From Mangrovicella endophytica (GTDB lineage Bacteria; Pseudomonadota; Alphaproteobacteria; Rhizobiales; Rhizobiaceae), in the NCBI RefSeq assembly GCF_002893625.1, contig NZ_PKMZ01000005.1, positions 186,001 through 250,000 of the forward strand: a DNA stretch of 64,000 nt, read 5' to 3'. Position numbers and translations under genes: made by a program. The notes beneath the pieces are model-generated. The model had not been told where the DNA came from. It worked only from the letters and a program-made list of their open reading frames with translations, and made no database searches. This document shows, piece by piece, positions 1-8,848 of this stretch (the first letter of the stretch is position 1; every line of letters begins with the position of its first letter).

Positions 1-189
1 ACCTGGCGGCCGATCGAATGCCCGCCGACGCCGCGCAATGCCGATCGCTTCGTCATCGCGCTGCTCTCCGGCATCAATGGCGAGCCGAGCTTCCGCCATG
101 CGAGCGAGGTGCAGAAGCTCCTCGACCTCTGCTTCGTCTCCGATGCCGAGAGGCGGATGCTGCCGGTCGGGACGCTCAGCGGCGGGTGA
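1..189 (+). CDS. C-terminal end of a probable Gfo/Idh/MocA-family oxidoreductase (5' truncated)
   Basis: The frame is open from base 1 and stops with TGA at 187-189, giving the last 62 residues of a protein whose start lies outside the window. The tail reads like the end of Gfo/Idh/MocA NAD(P)-dependent sugar or inositol dehydrogenases: NADRFVIALLSG, then PSFRHASEVQKLLD, then a final short strand. In that family the C-terminal part carries a '...ALLSG...PSF.DG...Q.LLDA...S...R...V' pattern. The family call rests on this short piece only, so the substrate cannot be named. It is followed by a 249-bp gap (190-438) in which I see no gene. Confidence 0.5.
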   Translation, partial: TWRPIECPPTPRNADRFVIALLSGINGEPSFRHASEVQKLLDLCFVSDAERRMLPVGTLSGG

Positions 190-438
190 GTCCGTTGACT
201 CGCGGCAGCACAGCGCTGATGGGCCAGCTGTATCGCGGCCGATCTGTTTCGGCAGATGCGGGGCCACGCCGTGAGAGGCGGGCCATATCGCCGTGATGAT
301 CGCGATGAGAGGGCTTGACCAAGCCGAGGAGAGGCACTGAAGCTGCCGCCAGGAGAGTGCGCTTGCGAAAACCCATTTTGCACCGCACACTTCAGTATTC
401 GAGGCTGCCGAAATGGCGGTCCGGGCAAGGGGGGAGCC

Positions 439-3400
439 TTGGGATTGCCGATACGAAAGATACTCGTCGCAAACCGTTCCGAGATCGCCATCCGCGTCTT
501 CCGCGCCGCCAACGAGCTGGGGCTGCGGACCGTCGCGATCTGGGCGGAGGAGGACAAGCTCGCGCTGCACCGCTTCAAGGCCGACGAGAGCTATCAGGTT
601 GGCCGCGGGCCGCATCTGACCCGTGATCTCGGCCCGATCGAAAGCTATCTCTCGATCGACGAAGTGATGCGCGTGGCGCGCCTCGCCGGCGCCGATGCCA
701 TCCATCCCGGCTATGGGCTCCTGTCGGAAAGCCCGGAATTCGCCGAAGCCTGCGCGGAGAACGGCATTACCTTCATCGGCCCGTCGCCGGACACGATGCG
801 CCGGCTCGGCAACAAGGTCGCCGCGCGCAACCTCGCCATCGAGATCGGCGTACCCGTCGTGCCGGCCACCGAGCCGCTGCCAGACGACTTCGCCGAGGTG
901 CGCCGCATGGCGGCGGAGATCGGCTATCCCGTGATGCTGAAGGCGTCCTGGGGTGGCGGCGGGCGCGGCATGCGCGCCATCCGCGCGGAAGCCGACCTCG
1001 AGCGCGAGGTGACCGAGGCCAAGCGCGAAGCGAAGGCGGCGTTCGGCAAGGACGAGGTCTATCTCGAAAAGCTCGTCGAGCGCGCCAGGCATGTCGAAGT
1101 GCAGATCCTGGGCGACACGCACGGCACCGTGGTCGACCTCTTCGAGCGCGACTGCTCCATCCAGCGCCGCAACCAGAAGGTCGTGGAGCGGGCGCCGGCG
1201 CCCTATCTCGACGATGCGCAGCGGCGCGAGCTCGCGGCCTATGCCCGCAAGATCGCCAAGGCGACAGCCTATGTCGGCGCCGGCACGGTCGAGTTCTTGA
1301 TGGATGCCGATACGGGCAAGTTCTATTTCATCGAGGTCAATCCGCGCATCCAGGTCGAGCATACCGTCACCGAGCAGGTGACCGGCATCGACATCGTCAA
1401 GGCGCAGATCCACATCCTCGACGGCCATGCGATCGGGACGCCCGCATCCGGTGTGCCGCGCCAGGAAGACATCCGCTTGCATGGCCACGCCCTGCAGTGC
1501 CGCATCACCACCGAGGATCCCGAGCAGAACTTCATCCCGGACTACGGCCGCATCACCGCCTATCGCGGCGCAACCGGCTTCGGCATCCGGCTCGACGGCG
1601 GCACTGCCTATTCCGGCGCGGTGATCACGCGGTTCTACGACCCGCTGCTGGAGAAGGTGACCGCCTGGGCGCCGTCGCCCGAGGAGGCGATCGCCCGCAT
1701 GGACCGGGCGCTGCGCGAGTTTCGGATCCGCGGCGTCGCGACCAACCTGACCTTCCTCGAAGCCATCATCGGCCACCCGAAGTTCCGCGACAACAGCTAC
1801 ACGACGCGGTTCATCGACGAGACGCCGGAGCTGTTCCAGCAGGTCAAGCGGCGCGACCGCGCGACCAAGCTCCTGACCTATCTTGCCGACGTCACCGTCA
1901 ACGGCCATCCGGAAACCAAGAACCGGCCGAAGCCGTCGGCGGACCACGCGCGCCCGGTGCCGCCCGTCTTCAATCTGCCTGTGCAGGACGGCACGCGGCA
2001 GGTGCTCGATGCGCTGGGGCCGGACGGCTTCGCCCAGTGGATGCGCGACCAGCGGCGCGTTCTCGTCACCGACACGACGATGCGCGATGGCCACCAGTCG
2101 CTGCTGGCGACGCGCATGCGCACGCACGACATCGTCGCCATTGCGGACGCCTATGCGCGGGCGCTGCCGAACCTCTTCAGCCTGGAGTGCTGGGGCGGCG
2201 CGACTTTCGACGTCGCGATGCGCTTCCTGACCGAGGACCCGTGGGAGCGCCTGGCGCTGATCCGCGAGCGGGCGCCGAACATCCTCCTGCAGATGCTGCT
2301 CAGAGGCTCCAACGGCGTCGGCTACACCAACTATCCCGACAATGTCGTGAAGTGCTTCGTGTCCGAAGCGGCAAAGGGCGGCGTCGATCTCTTCCGCGTC
2401 TTCGACTGCCTGAACTGGGTGGAGAACATGCGCGTCTCCATGGATGCGGTGCGGGAGGCGGGCAAGCTCTGCGAGGGGGCGATCTGCTACACGGCGGACC
2501 TCTTCGATTCCGCGCGGCCGAAATACGATCTCAAATACTATGTGGCGCTTGCCAAGGAGATGGAGGCGGCCGGCGCCCACATCCTCGGCGTCAAGGACAT
2601 GGCCGGGCTCCTGAAGCCTGCAGCGGCGCGGGTCCTGTTCAAGGCGCTGAAGGAGGAGGTCGGTCTGCCGATCCACTTCCACACGCACGACACCTCCGGC
2701 ATCTCGGCGGCGACCGTGCTGGCGGCGGTGGAAGCCGGCGTCGACGCAATCGACGCGGCGGTGGACGCCTTCTCCGGCAACACGGCGCAGCCCTGCCTCG
2801 GCTCGATCGTCGAGGCGCTGGCGGGCTCGGAGCGTGATCCTGGCCTCTCGTCCGACGCGATCCGGCGGATCTCCTTCTACTGGGAGGCGGTGCGCAACCA
2901 GTATGCCGCTTTCGAAAGCGACCTAAAGGGACCGGCCTCGGAGGTTTACCTCCACGAGATGCCGGGTGGGCAGTTCACCAACCTGAAGGAGCAGGCGCGC
3001 TCACTCGGACTCGAAACGCGCTGGCACCAGGTGGCGCAGACCTATGCCGACGTGAACCGGATGTTCGGCGACATCGTCAAGGTGACGCCGTCGTCCAAGG
3101 TCGTCGGCGACATGGCGCTGATGATGGTGAGCCAGGATCTCACCGTCGCCGATGTCGAGAACCCGGAGAAGGACCTCGCCTTCCCCGAGTCGGTGGTCTC
3201 GATGCTCAAGGGCGATCTCGGGCAGCCGCCCGGCGGCTGGCCTGAGGCGCTGCAGAAGAAGGTACTGAAGGGCGAAAAGCCGATCACGGTCCGGCCGGGA
3301 TCGCTGATCCCCGATGCCGACCTTGCCGCCAAGCGGGCCGAGGTCGAGGGCAAGCTGGAGCGCAAGGTCAGCGACCAGGAATTTGCCTCCTATCTGATGT

Positions 3401-3909
3401 ATCCGAAGGTCTTCACCGACTTCGCCGCCGCGCAGGAGCTCTACGGACCCGTCTCGACGCTTCCGACGCCGAACTACTTCTACGGTATCGACGTTGGCAC
3501 CGAGGTGCTGGCGGAGATCGAGCGCGGCAAGACGCTGGTGGTGCGCTGCCTCGGCTTCGGTGAAACAGACCAGAAGGGCATGCGCACGGTCTTCTTCGAG
3601 CTGAACGGCCAGCCGAGACGCGTGAAGGTGCCGGATCGCACGCAAGGAGCGTCCGGTAGCGCTGCGCGCGCCAAGGCCGAGCCGGGCAACGCCGCCCATG
3701 TCGGCGCCCCCATGCCGGGCGTTGTCTCGACTGTCGCGGTCGCGGCAGGCCAGAGCGTCAAGGCGGGGGACGTGCTCCTCTCCATCGAAGCGATGAAGAT
3801 GGAGACGGCGCTGCATGCCGAGCGCGACGGCACAATCGAGAGCGTCACCGTCAAGGCTGGCGACCAGATCGACGCGAAGGATCTGCTGGTGGTCTTCGCA
3901 GCCGCCTGA
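439..3909 (+). CDS. pyc: Pyruvate carboxylase (biotin-dependent, single-chain)
   Basis: The 1156-aa protein makes oxaloacetate from pyruvate, bicarbonate and ATP, refilling the TCA cycle. The order is the usual one for the single-chain enzyme. An N-terminal biotin carboxylase domain (about 1-460) begins with IRKILVANRSEIAIRVFRA and contains the ATP-grasp glycine loop KASWGGGGRGMRA. A carboxyltransferase TIM barrel (about 535-800) has TTMRDGHQSLLATRMRT and FHTHDTSG. A PYC_OADA domain follows, then a C-terminal biotinyl domain with EAMKMETA, whose biotinylated lysine is about residue 1120. The start is an unusual TTG at 439, chosen because GGGGGAG lies just upstream and homologues begin at this point; the only upstream ATG in the area is out of frame. 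A strong terminator follows, so the gene is probably monocistronic. Confidence 0.97.
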   Translation: MGLPIRKILVANRSEIAIRVFRAANELGLRTVAIWAEEDKLALHRFKADESYQVGRGPHLTRDLGPIESYLSIDEVMRVARLAGADAIHPGYGLLSESPEFAEACAENGITFIGPSPDTMRRLGNKVAARNLAIEIGVPVVPATEPLPDDFAEVRRMAAEIGYPVMLKASWGGGGRGMRAIRAEADLEREVTEAKREAKAAFGKDEVYLEKLVERARHVEVQILGDTHGTVVDLFERDCSIQRRNQKVVERAPAPYLDDAQRRELAAYARKIAKATAYVGAGTVEFLMDADTGKFYFIEVNPRIQVEHTVTEQVTGIDIVKAQIHILDGHAIGTPASGVPRQEDIRLHGHALQCRITTEDPEQNFIPDYGRITAYRGATGFGIRLDGGTAYSGAVITRFYDPLLEKVTAWAPSPEEAIARMDRALREFRIRGVATNLTFLEAIIGHPKFRDNSYTTRFIDETPELFQQVKRRDRATKLLTYLADVTVNGHPETKNRPKPSADHARPVPPVFNLPVQDGTRQVLDALGPDGFAQWMRDQRRVLVTDTTMRDGHQSLLATRMRTHDIVAIADAYARALPNLFSLECWGGATFDVAMRFLTEDPWERLALIRERAPNILLQMLLRGSNGVGYTNYPDNVVKCFVSEAAKGGVDLFRVFDCLNWVENMRVSMDAVREAGKLCEGAICYTADLFDSARPKYDLKYYVALAKEMEAAGAHILGVKDMAGLLKPAAARVLFKALKEEVGLPIHFHTHDTSGISAATVLAAVEAGVDAIDAAVDAFSGNTAQPCLGSIVEALAGSERDPGLSSDAIRRISFYWEAVRNQYAAFESDLKGPASEVYLHEMPGGQFTNLKEQARSLGLETRWHQVAQTYADVNRMFGDIVKVTPSSKVVGDMALMMVSQDLTVADVENPEKDLAFPESVVSMLKGDLGQPPGGWPEALQKKVLKGEKPITVRPGSLIPDADLAAKRAEVEGKLERKVSDQEFASYLMYPKVFTDFAAAQELYGPVSTLPTPNYFYGIDVGTEVLAEIERGKTLVVRCLGFGETDQKGMRTVFFELNGQPRRVKVPDRTQGASGSAARAKAEPGNAAHVGAPMPGVVSTVAVAAGQSVKAGDVLLSIEAMKMETALHAERDGTIESVTVKAGDQIDAKDLLVVFAAA

Positions 3910-3932
3910 ACATCGAGACCGTGCTGAATGAC

Positions 3933-3966
3933 AAAAGGCCGCCGGCTCTTCCGGCGGCCTTTTTGT
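3933..3966 (+). terminator. Rho-independent terminator of pyc
   Basis: The sequence AAAAGGCCGCCGG, a 5-nt loop, then CCGGCGGCCTTTT followed by TTGTTT forms a GC-rich stem of more than 10 bp with a T tract, 23 bp after the pyc stop codon. Confidence 0.9.
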
Positions 3967-4022
3967 TTGTGGCGTATCCAGTTCGGCTGCCGCTCCCCGT
4001 CCTCTTGAACCTTGCACCCAAT

Positions 4023-4052
4023 CGTGCATAAACGTGCATGAACGTGAATCAG
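4023..4052 (+). promoter_or_regulatory. Three 10-bp direct repeats upstream of the DeoR gene, probable operator
   Basis: CGTGCATAAA (4023), CGTGCATGAA (4033) and CGTGAATCAG (4043) repeat with an exact 10-bp period, one helical turn, and end 21 bp before the DeoR start codon. Several DeoR-family repressors bind in-phase direct repeats, so autoregulation is the simplest reading. This is an inference from position and spacing. Confidence 0.45.
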
Positions 4053-4073
4053 TAGGGATCGCGGTAACGGCGC

Positions 4074-4859
4074 ATGTCGCAGCTTCTGACCCGGGAACGC
4101 CAGGCTCTGATCAGAGACCGTCTTCAGGACGAGGGCCGTGTGCTGGCGGGCGAACTCGCGAAGTTCTTCTCCGTCTCGGAGGATACGATACGCCGCGACC
4201 TGCGCGAGATGGCAGCAGCCGGCCTCTGCGAGCGCGTCTATGGGGGAGCGCTGCGCGCCGCGCCGCAGCATGGTTCGCTCAGCCACCGCCAGTCTGTCGC
4301 GGCGGACGAAAAGGCCATGCTCGCAGGAGCCGCGGCCCCGCTTCTGAAGCGTGGCGCGACGGTGGTGATCGATGCCGGCTCGACCAATCTCGCCATCGCC
4401 GCGAGAATCTCGCAGGGCCATAGGCTGACGATCGTCACCAACGCACCGGCCATCGCCACTGCGGCCGGGGACCGTGGCGCCGATACCATCCTGCTCGGCG
4501 GCCGCTACGATGCCGCGACCGGCGGCTGCCTCGGTGCCCGCACCGCGGCCGAGGCCGCGCAGCTCAGGCCGGATCTGTATGTCCTTGGCGCCTGTGGTGT
4601 CGACCCGGCTGCCGGCGTCACGGCCTTCAGCCAGGAAGAGGCGGAGCTGAAGCGCCTCCTTGTGGGACGGAGCCGCGCCGTTCTCGTCGCGGCCACGGCC
4701 GACAAGCTCGGCACGGCAGCATCCTTCGGCGTTGCCGACTGCGATCGCCTTACCCACCTCGTCGTCGGTGCCGACTGTCCGGCCGAACTGGCACAGGCGT
4801 TCTCCTCACGAGGCGTTGCGGTAACGCAGGCCGGCCCGCAGCGCCGCGGCGCAAGCTGA
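4074..4859 (+). CDS. DeoR/GlpR-family transcriptional repressor
   Basis: This 261-aa protein has the length and layout of DeoR-type sugar-phosphate-responsive repressors. An N-terminal winged helix (about 1-60) contains TRERQALIRDRLQDEGRV and the recognition helix region SVSEDTIRRDLREM. A DeoR-C effector domain follows, with IDAGSTNLAIAARI and TNAPAIATA, the loops that bind a phosphorylated ligand in the family. It lies 61 bp upstream of an MFS transporter on the same strand, so it may control uptake of that transporter's substrate. Three in-phase direct repeats sit just before it. The ligand cannot be told from sequence. Confidence 0.9.
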   Translation: MSQLLTRERQALIRDRLQDEGRVLAGELAKFFSVSEDTIRRDLREMAAAGLCERVYGGALRAAPQHGSLSHRQSVAADEKAMLAGAAAPLLKRGATVVIDAGSTNLAIAARISQGHRLTIVTNAPAIATAAGDRGADTILLGGRYDAATGGCLGARTAAEAAQLRPDLYVLGACGVDPAAGVTAFSQEEAELKRLLVGRSRAVLVAATADKLGTAASFGVADCDRLTHLVVGADCPAELAQAFSSRGVAVTQAGPQRRGAS

Positions 4860-4920
4860 CGCCCACGATGACGCTTCTTCCTCAAGGATGCCGCTGCGCT
4901 GCGGCCGATGGATTGCTTCC

Positions 4921-6135
4921 ATGACCGAAACGACCATTTCCGTCCGCTCGCGGGCACCTGCCGGGTTTCCGCCCATGCGCCTCGCCGTCGGAGCGGCCTT
5001 CCTGGCCAATGGCTTCGTCGTAGGGAGCTGGGCGCCGCAGATCCCCGTGATGGCGCAGCGCCTTGGTCTGTCCAGCACCGCGGTCGGCCTGATGGTGTTC
5101 GGCCTCGGCGTCGGTTCGATCATCGCCATGCCGCTCGTGGGTGCCGCGATCATGCGTGTCGGCTCGCGTCGCCCGACGATGATCCTCCAGACGCTGATCA
5201 CGATCGTCCTTGCGCTGGTTGCGCTGGCGCCGAACATCGTGACCGCCGCCATCGCTGTCGCTATCTTCGGCTTCGTCGTGGGCGGCATGGATGTCGCGAT
5301 GAATGCCAATGCCGTCAGCGTGGAACGGCGCATGCCGACGGCGATCATGTCGTCCTGCCATGGCTTCTGGAGCATCGGCGGGCTGCTCGGCGCGGGCCTC
5401 GGCGGGCCGATCATCGCGGCCGTCGGGGCGCCTCTGCATGCCTTGATCGTCGGCGTTGCCATGACGATCCTGACGATCGTCAGCGTTCCCTTCCTCCAGG
5501 AGGACCGAACCGACCATGGGGACTCAGGGTCGGATACGCCAGAGGGCGCGACCGGCGCCGGCACCTCGTTTGCGCCGCTCCTGACGGCGTTCGGCGTCGG
5601 CATTCTGGCGCTGTTCGCGATGATTCCGGAAGGAGCGGCGATCGACTGGAGCGCGCTCTATCTCCGGCGCGAGCTGGGCGCCAGCACGTTTGCCTCAGGC
5701 TTTGCCTTCGCGGCCTGTGCCTCCTCGATGGCAATCCTGCGCTTTGTCGGCGACAAGGTGCGCGACCGGTTTGGCGCGGTGCGCACGGCCAGGTTCGCCA
5801 GCGTCATCGCGGCGGTCGGGCTGGGGATCATCGGCATGGCGCCGCATTACGGTGTGGCGATCGCGGGCTTCGCCGTAATGGGCATCGGCCTGTCGAATCT
5901 GGTCCCGATCGCCTTTTCCGCCGCTGGCAATGTCGCGGGGTTGAAGCCGGGCATCGGCCTCAGCATCGTGTCGGCCTTCGCCTATAGCGGGATCCTGCTG
6001 GCGCCGTCCGCCATCGGATTTGCCGCCGAGCATGTGAGCTTTGCGGCCATCTACTCGACGCTGGCCGGGCTCCTGGTGATCGTGTTCGCGGGGGCCGGCC
6101 TGCTGCGCGATGCCGACCGGCGCACCCGGCTATAA
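4921..6135 (+). CDS. MFS transporter, YbjJ/fucose-permease-like
   Basis: This is a hydrophobic 404-aa protein with about 12 predicted membrane segments. The N-terminal half contains FLANGFVVGSWAPQIPVMAQ and the motif GLSSTAVGLMVFGLGVGSII, typical of the MFS subgroup that includes E. coli YbjJ and sugar permease-like proteins. A hydrophilic loop after TM6 (EDRTDHGDSGSDT) separates the two halves. I chose ATG 4921 over the upstream in-frame ATG 4888 because the extra 11 residues are not membrane-like and homologues begin shortly before FPPMRLAVGAAF. It shares the strand with the DeoR gene and may be regulated by it. The substrate is unknown. Confidence 0.85.
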   Translation: MTETTISVRSRAPAGFPPMRLAVGAAFLANGFVVGSWAPQIPVMAQRLGLSSTAVGLMVFGLGVGSIIAMPLVGAAIMRVGSRRPTMILQTLITIVLALVALAPNIVTAAIAVAIFGFVVGGMDVAMNANAVSVERRMPTAIMSSCHGFWSIGGLLGAGLGGPIIAAVGAPLHALIVGVAMTILTIVSVPFLQEDRTDHGDSGSDTPEGATGAGTSFAPLLTAFGVGILALFAMIPEGAAIDWSALYLRRELGASTFASGFAFAACASSMAILRFVGDKVRDRFGAVRTARFASVIAAVGLGIIGMAPHYGVAIAGFAVMGIGLSNLVPIAFSAAGNVAGLKPGIGLSIVSAFAYSGILLAPSAIGFAAEHVSFAAIYSTLAGLLVIVFAGAGLLRDADRRTRL

Positions 6136-6139
6136 AGAA

Positions 6140-6169
6140 GGCGGGCGGCGCCCTTCGACGCCGCCCGCC
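6140..6169. terminator. Hairpin between convergent MFS and DUF3309 genes
   Basis: GGCGGGCGGCG (6140-6150) and CGCCGCCCGCC (6159-6169) pair perfectly around an 8-nt loop, between two convergent stop codons. There is no clear T tract on either side, so the terminator call is based mainly on position. Confidence 0.6.
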
Positions 6170-6191
6170 CCAAGCGGTGCAGTGATGTTCG

Positions 6192-6344
6192 TCAGATCCT
6201 ACCCATCAGGAACAGGATCAGAACGACGATGAGGATGAGGCCGAGAATGCCGGACGGGCCATAACCCCAACCGCGCGAATACGGCCAAGCCGGCACGGCG
6301 CCGATCAGGACGATGATCAGGATGACGAGAAGGATCGTGCTCAT
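6192..6344 (-). CDS. DUF3309 family small membrane protein
   Basis: This 50-aa protein is missed by length cut-offs. It begins MSTILLVILIIVLIGAVPAW, has a central WPYSRGWGYGPSGILG, and ends in a second hydrophobic stretch and MGRI. The aromatic, glycine-rich turn between two hydrophobic segments is the DUF3309 signature. No biochemical function is known to me. The family is common in alphaproteobacteria, and here it has a near-consensus EcfG stress promoter 42 bp upstream. A GGGA Shine-Dalgarno-like stretch precedes the ATG. It is convergent with the MFS gene. Confidence 0.85.
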   Translation of the reverse strand: MSTILLVILIIVLIGAVPAWPYSRGWGYGPSGILGLILIVVLILFLMGRI

Positions 6345-6385
6345 GGGAATGTCCCGTGCTCCGTTCAGGAATTGTCGAATTCAAA

Positions 6386-6411
6386 AACGGTTGAATGTGG
6401 GAGTAAGTTCC
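6386..6411 (-). promoter_or_regulatory. EcfG (general stress sigma factor) promoter for the DUF3309 gene
   Basis: Read on the minus strand, GGAAC (6411-6407) is followed after 17 nt by CGTT (6389-6386), which matches the GGAAC-N16/17-CGTT consensus of alphaproteobacterial EcfG promoters. The -10 element ends 41 bp upstream of the DUF3309 ATG, a normal leader length. Confidence 0.7.
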
Positions 6412-6582
6412 AGAGCCTGCGCCGCGGCGACGGAAACGCGGTAAATGGAGGATGACGGGCAGGGCCCCTACCGCATGTAGAGCTTGGCGAGCTGTCATCA
6501 TTGCGACACCGCACAGTGATGATTTGACAAGGCCGCCGGAAAACGCCACCTCCGGCTTATATTCACCTGCCGAGCCGTCATC

Positions 6583-7863
6583 ATGAACGTCATGGATCGC
6601 GAGACTGCGTTCGAGCCCGTCGATGCCGATCCAATGCCGCGGCGGCCGACCGTCGGCGTCGATGTCGGCGGCGTCGTCGTCGGCGGCGGCGCCCCGATCG
6701 TCGTCCAGTCGATGACGAACACCGATACGGCGGATGCGGACGCAACGGTCGCGCAGGTCGCGGCGCTCGCCCGCGCCGGTTCCGAGATCGTCCGCATCAC
6801 GGTGGACCGCGACGAGTCCGCTGCGGCCGTGCCGCGCATCCGCGAGCGGCTGGAGCGCCTCGGCATCAACGTGCCGCTCGTCGGCGACTTCCATTACATC
6901 GGTCACAAGCTCCTGGCCGATCATCCGGCCTGCGCCGAGGCCCTCGCGAAGTACCGCATCAATCCCGGCAATGTCGGCTTCAAGGACAAGCGGGACCGGC
7001 AGTTCACCGACATTGTCGAGATCGCTGCCCGCTACGGCAAGCCGGTGCGCATCGGCGTCAACTGGGGCTCGCTCGACCAGGAGCTGCTGACCCGACTGAT
7101 GGACGAGAACACCGTTTCGCCGCAGCCGCGCTCGGCCCGTGCGGTGACGCGCGAGGCGATCATCCAGTCGGCGCTCCATTCGGCACGGCTGGCGGAAGAG
7201 GTCGGCCTGCCGCGCGAGAAGATCATCCTGTCGGCCAAGGTCAGCCAGGTGCAGGACCTCATCGCCGTCTATCGCGACCTGTCGCGGCGCACGGACCATG
7301 CACTGCATCTGGGCCTCACCGAAGCCGGCATGGGCACAAAGGGCATCGTCGCCTCCTCGGCCGCGATGGGCATCCTCCTTCAGGAGGGGATCGGCGACAC
7401 GATCCGCGTCTCGCTGACGCCGGAGCCCGGCGGCGACCGCACGCGCGAGGTGCAGGTTGCGCAGGAGCTCCTGCAGGTCATGGGCTTCCGGCAGTTCCTG
7501 CCGATCGTCGCGGCCTGTCCGGGCTGCGGGCGCACGACCTCGACCGTCTTCCAGGAGCTGGCGGAGTCGATCCAGAACGACCTTCGCACCAATATGCCGG
7601 TCTGGCGCGAGAAGTACCCCGGCGTCGAAGCCCTCAACGTTGCGGTGATGGGCTGCATCGTCAACGGACCAGGCGAATCCAAGCACGCCGACATCGGCAT
7701 CTCGCTTCCCGGCACCGGCGAAACGCCGGCCGCGCCCGTCTTCATCGACGGCCGCAAGGCGGTGACACTGCGCGGACCGCGCATCGCCGAAGAGTTCCAG
7801 GCGATGGTCGCCGACTATATCGAGCGCCGGTTCGGAGCGAAGGACGCGGCGGCAGCCGAGTGA
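6583..7863 (+). CDS. ispG: 4-hydroxy-3-methylbut-2-en-1-yl diphosphate synthase
   Basis: IspG (GcpE) catalyses the penultimate step of the MEP isoprenoid pathway, reducing MEcPP to HMBPP with a [4Fe-4S] cluster. The protein is 426 aa. The N-terminal TIM barrel shows [18 protein letters not shown] and [15 protein letters not shown], and the C-terminal cluster domain shows [11 protein letters not shown] and [12 protein letters not shown], with cysteines and a glutamate as cluster ligands. ATG 6583 is used; an in-frame ATG lies three codons later. The stop overlaps the next gene by 4 bp (GTGA), so translation of the transglycosylase is probably coupled. The prenyl synthase ispA lies just beyond, on the opposite strand. 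Confidence 0.97.
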   Translation: MNVMDRETAFEPVDADPMPRRPTVGVDVGGVVVGGGAPIVVQSMTNTDTADADATVAQVAALARAGSEIVRITVDRDESAAAVPRIRERLERLGINVPLVGDFHYIGHKLLADHPACAEALAKYRINPGNVGFKDKRDRQFTDIVEIAARYGKPVRIGVNWGSLDQELLTRLMDENTVSPQPRSARAVTREAIIQSALHSARLAEEVGLPREKIILSAKVSQVQDLIAVYRDLSRRTDHALHLGLTEAGMGTKGIVASSAAMGILLQEGIGDTIRVSLTPEPGGDRTREVQVAQELLQVMGFRQFLPIVAACPGCGRTTSTVFQELAESIQNDLRTNMPVWREKYPGVEALNVAVMGCIVNGPGESKHADIGISLPGTGETPAAPVFIDGRKAVTLRGPRIAEEFQAMVADYIERRFGAKDAAAAE

Positions 7864-8828
7864 GGCGTTTACGGCCGGTCGCCGGGCACCGGCAGGCAAG
7901 GGGCCGTCGCAGGCTCGGTCTTGCCGTCGCTCTCCTGATCCTATTTGTCGGCGGTGCACCGGCTCTCGCAGCGGACGGATCCGTGCTGCCGGAGCTCGCC
8001 TATCCCACCAAGCCGCCGCCCGAACTGACGGCTGCGGAGCCGGGCAAGCCGACGACAGCCGGCAGCAATGTCGGCACCATCTGCGACCTCATCCAGTTCC
8101 ATGCCGATCTCAACGGCATGCCGCGCGACTTCTTCGCTCGGCTGATCTGGAAGGAAAGCCGCTTCGATGCCAGTGCGGTCTCGCCGGTCGGCGCCAGCGG
8201 CATCGCGCAGTTCATGCCCTATACCGCGCGCGAGCGGGGCCTGGCCGATCCATTCGACCTGACCGAGGCGATCCGCCATTCGGCTCTCTACCTCAGGGAC
8301 CTGCGCGCCGACCTTGGCAACTGGGGCCTTGCCGCGGCGGCCTATAATGGCGGCCCCAACCGGGTGCGCGGCTGGCTCGCCAATGGCGGGCTGCTGCCGC
8401 TGGAGACGGAGGACTATGTCCGCTCCATCACCGCCCGCGAGGCCGACTGGTTTCGCGACGCCGGCCGCGAGGTCGAGCCGCGGCCGCTGGCGAAGGGCCT
8501 GTCCTTCGCCGAGGGCTGCCGCAAGCTGCCGGTCATGGCGACACGCTCGAGCCCGGCCGCGCCGGCCAGCGCGCCGATGAAGCCATGGGGCGTGCAGGTC
8601 GCCGGCAATTTCCGCCAGAGCGCGGCGCTGGCGAGCTATCGCCGGCTGCAGGGACGATTCCCCGCCATCCTCGGCGGACGCGATCCGATCGTCATGCGCG
8701 ACCGCAACGGTATTGGACGGCGGTCGATCTGGGCGGTGCGGATCGGCGCCGATAGCCGCAGTGAGGCCGACACGCTGTGCGCGCGCCTGCGCGGCGCCGG
8801 CGGCGCCTGCATCGTCTTCCGGAACTGA
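7860..8828 (+). CDS. Lytic transglycosylase with C-terminal SPOR-like domain
   Basis: The 322-aa protein is predicted to be exported: an arginine-rich N-terminus is followed by [14 protein letters not shown] and a likely cleavage after APALA. The SLT domain (about 75-200) has [15 protein letters not shown], where E is the catalytic acid, then [13 protein letters not shown] and [16 protein letters not shown], as in soluble lytic transglycosylases that cut glycan strands to 1,6-anhydroMurNAc ends. The last 80 residues ([20 protein letters not shown] to the end) look like a SPOR domain, which binds denuded glycans at division sites. The GTG start overlaps the ispG stop by 4 bp. The gene ends 20 bp from the convergent ispA. 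Confidence 0.88.
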   Translation: MRRLRPVAGHRQARGRRRLGLAVALLILFVGGAPALAADGSVLPELAYPTKPPPELTAAEPGKPTTAGSNVGTICDLIQFHADLNGMPRDFFARLIWKESRFDASAVSPVGASGIAQFMPYTARERGLADPFDLTEAIRHSALYLRDLRADLGNWGLAAAAYNGGPNRVRGWLANGGLLPLETEDYVRSITAREADWFRDAGREVEPRPLAKGLSFAEGCRKLPVMATRSSPAAPASAPMKPWGVQVAGNFRQSAALASYRRLQGRFPAILGGRDPIVMRDRNGIGRRSIWAVRIGADSRSEADTLCARLRGAGGACIVFRN

Positions 8829-8848
8829 GAGCTTCGATCCGCGCAGCT

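Noticed and set aside
176-388. Minus-strand 70-aa open frame with a signal-like hydrophobic stretch upstream of pyc
   Set aside because: It overlaps the end of the upstream oxidoreductase, has no good ribosome binding site, and the sequence is not like any protein I recognise.
6521-6560. TTGACA near 6525 and TTATATTC near 6558 as a promoter for ispG
   Set aside because: The spacing between the boxes is about 28 bp, too long for sigma-70.
6199-7959. 586-aa antisense frame across ispG, reaching into the DUF3309 gene
   Set aside because: Shadow of ispG; no conserved motifs. The true minus-strand gene here is the 50-aa DUF3309 frame.
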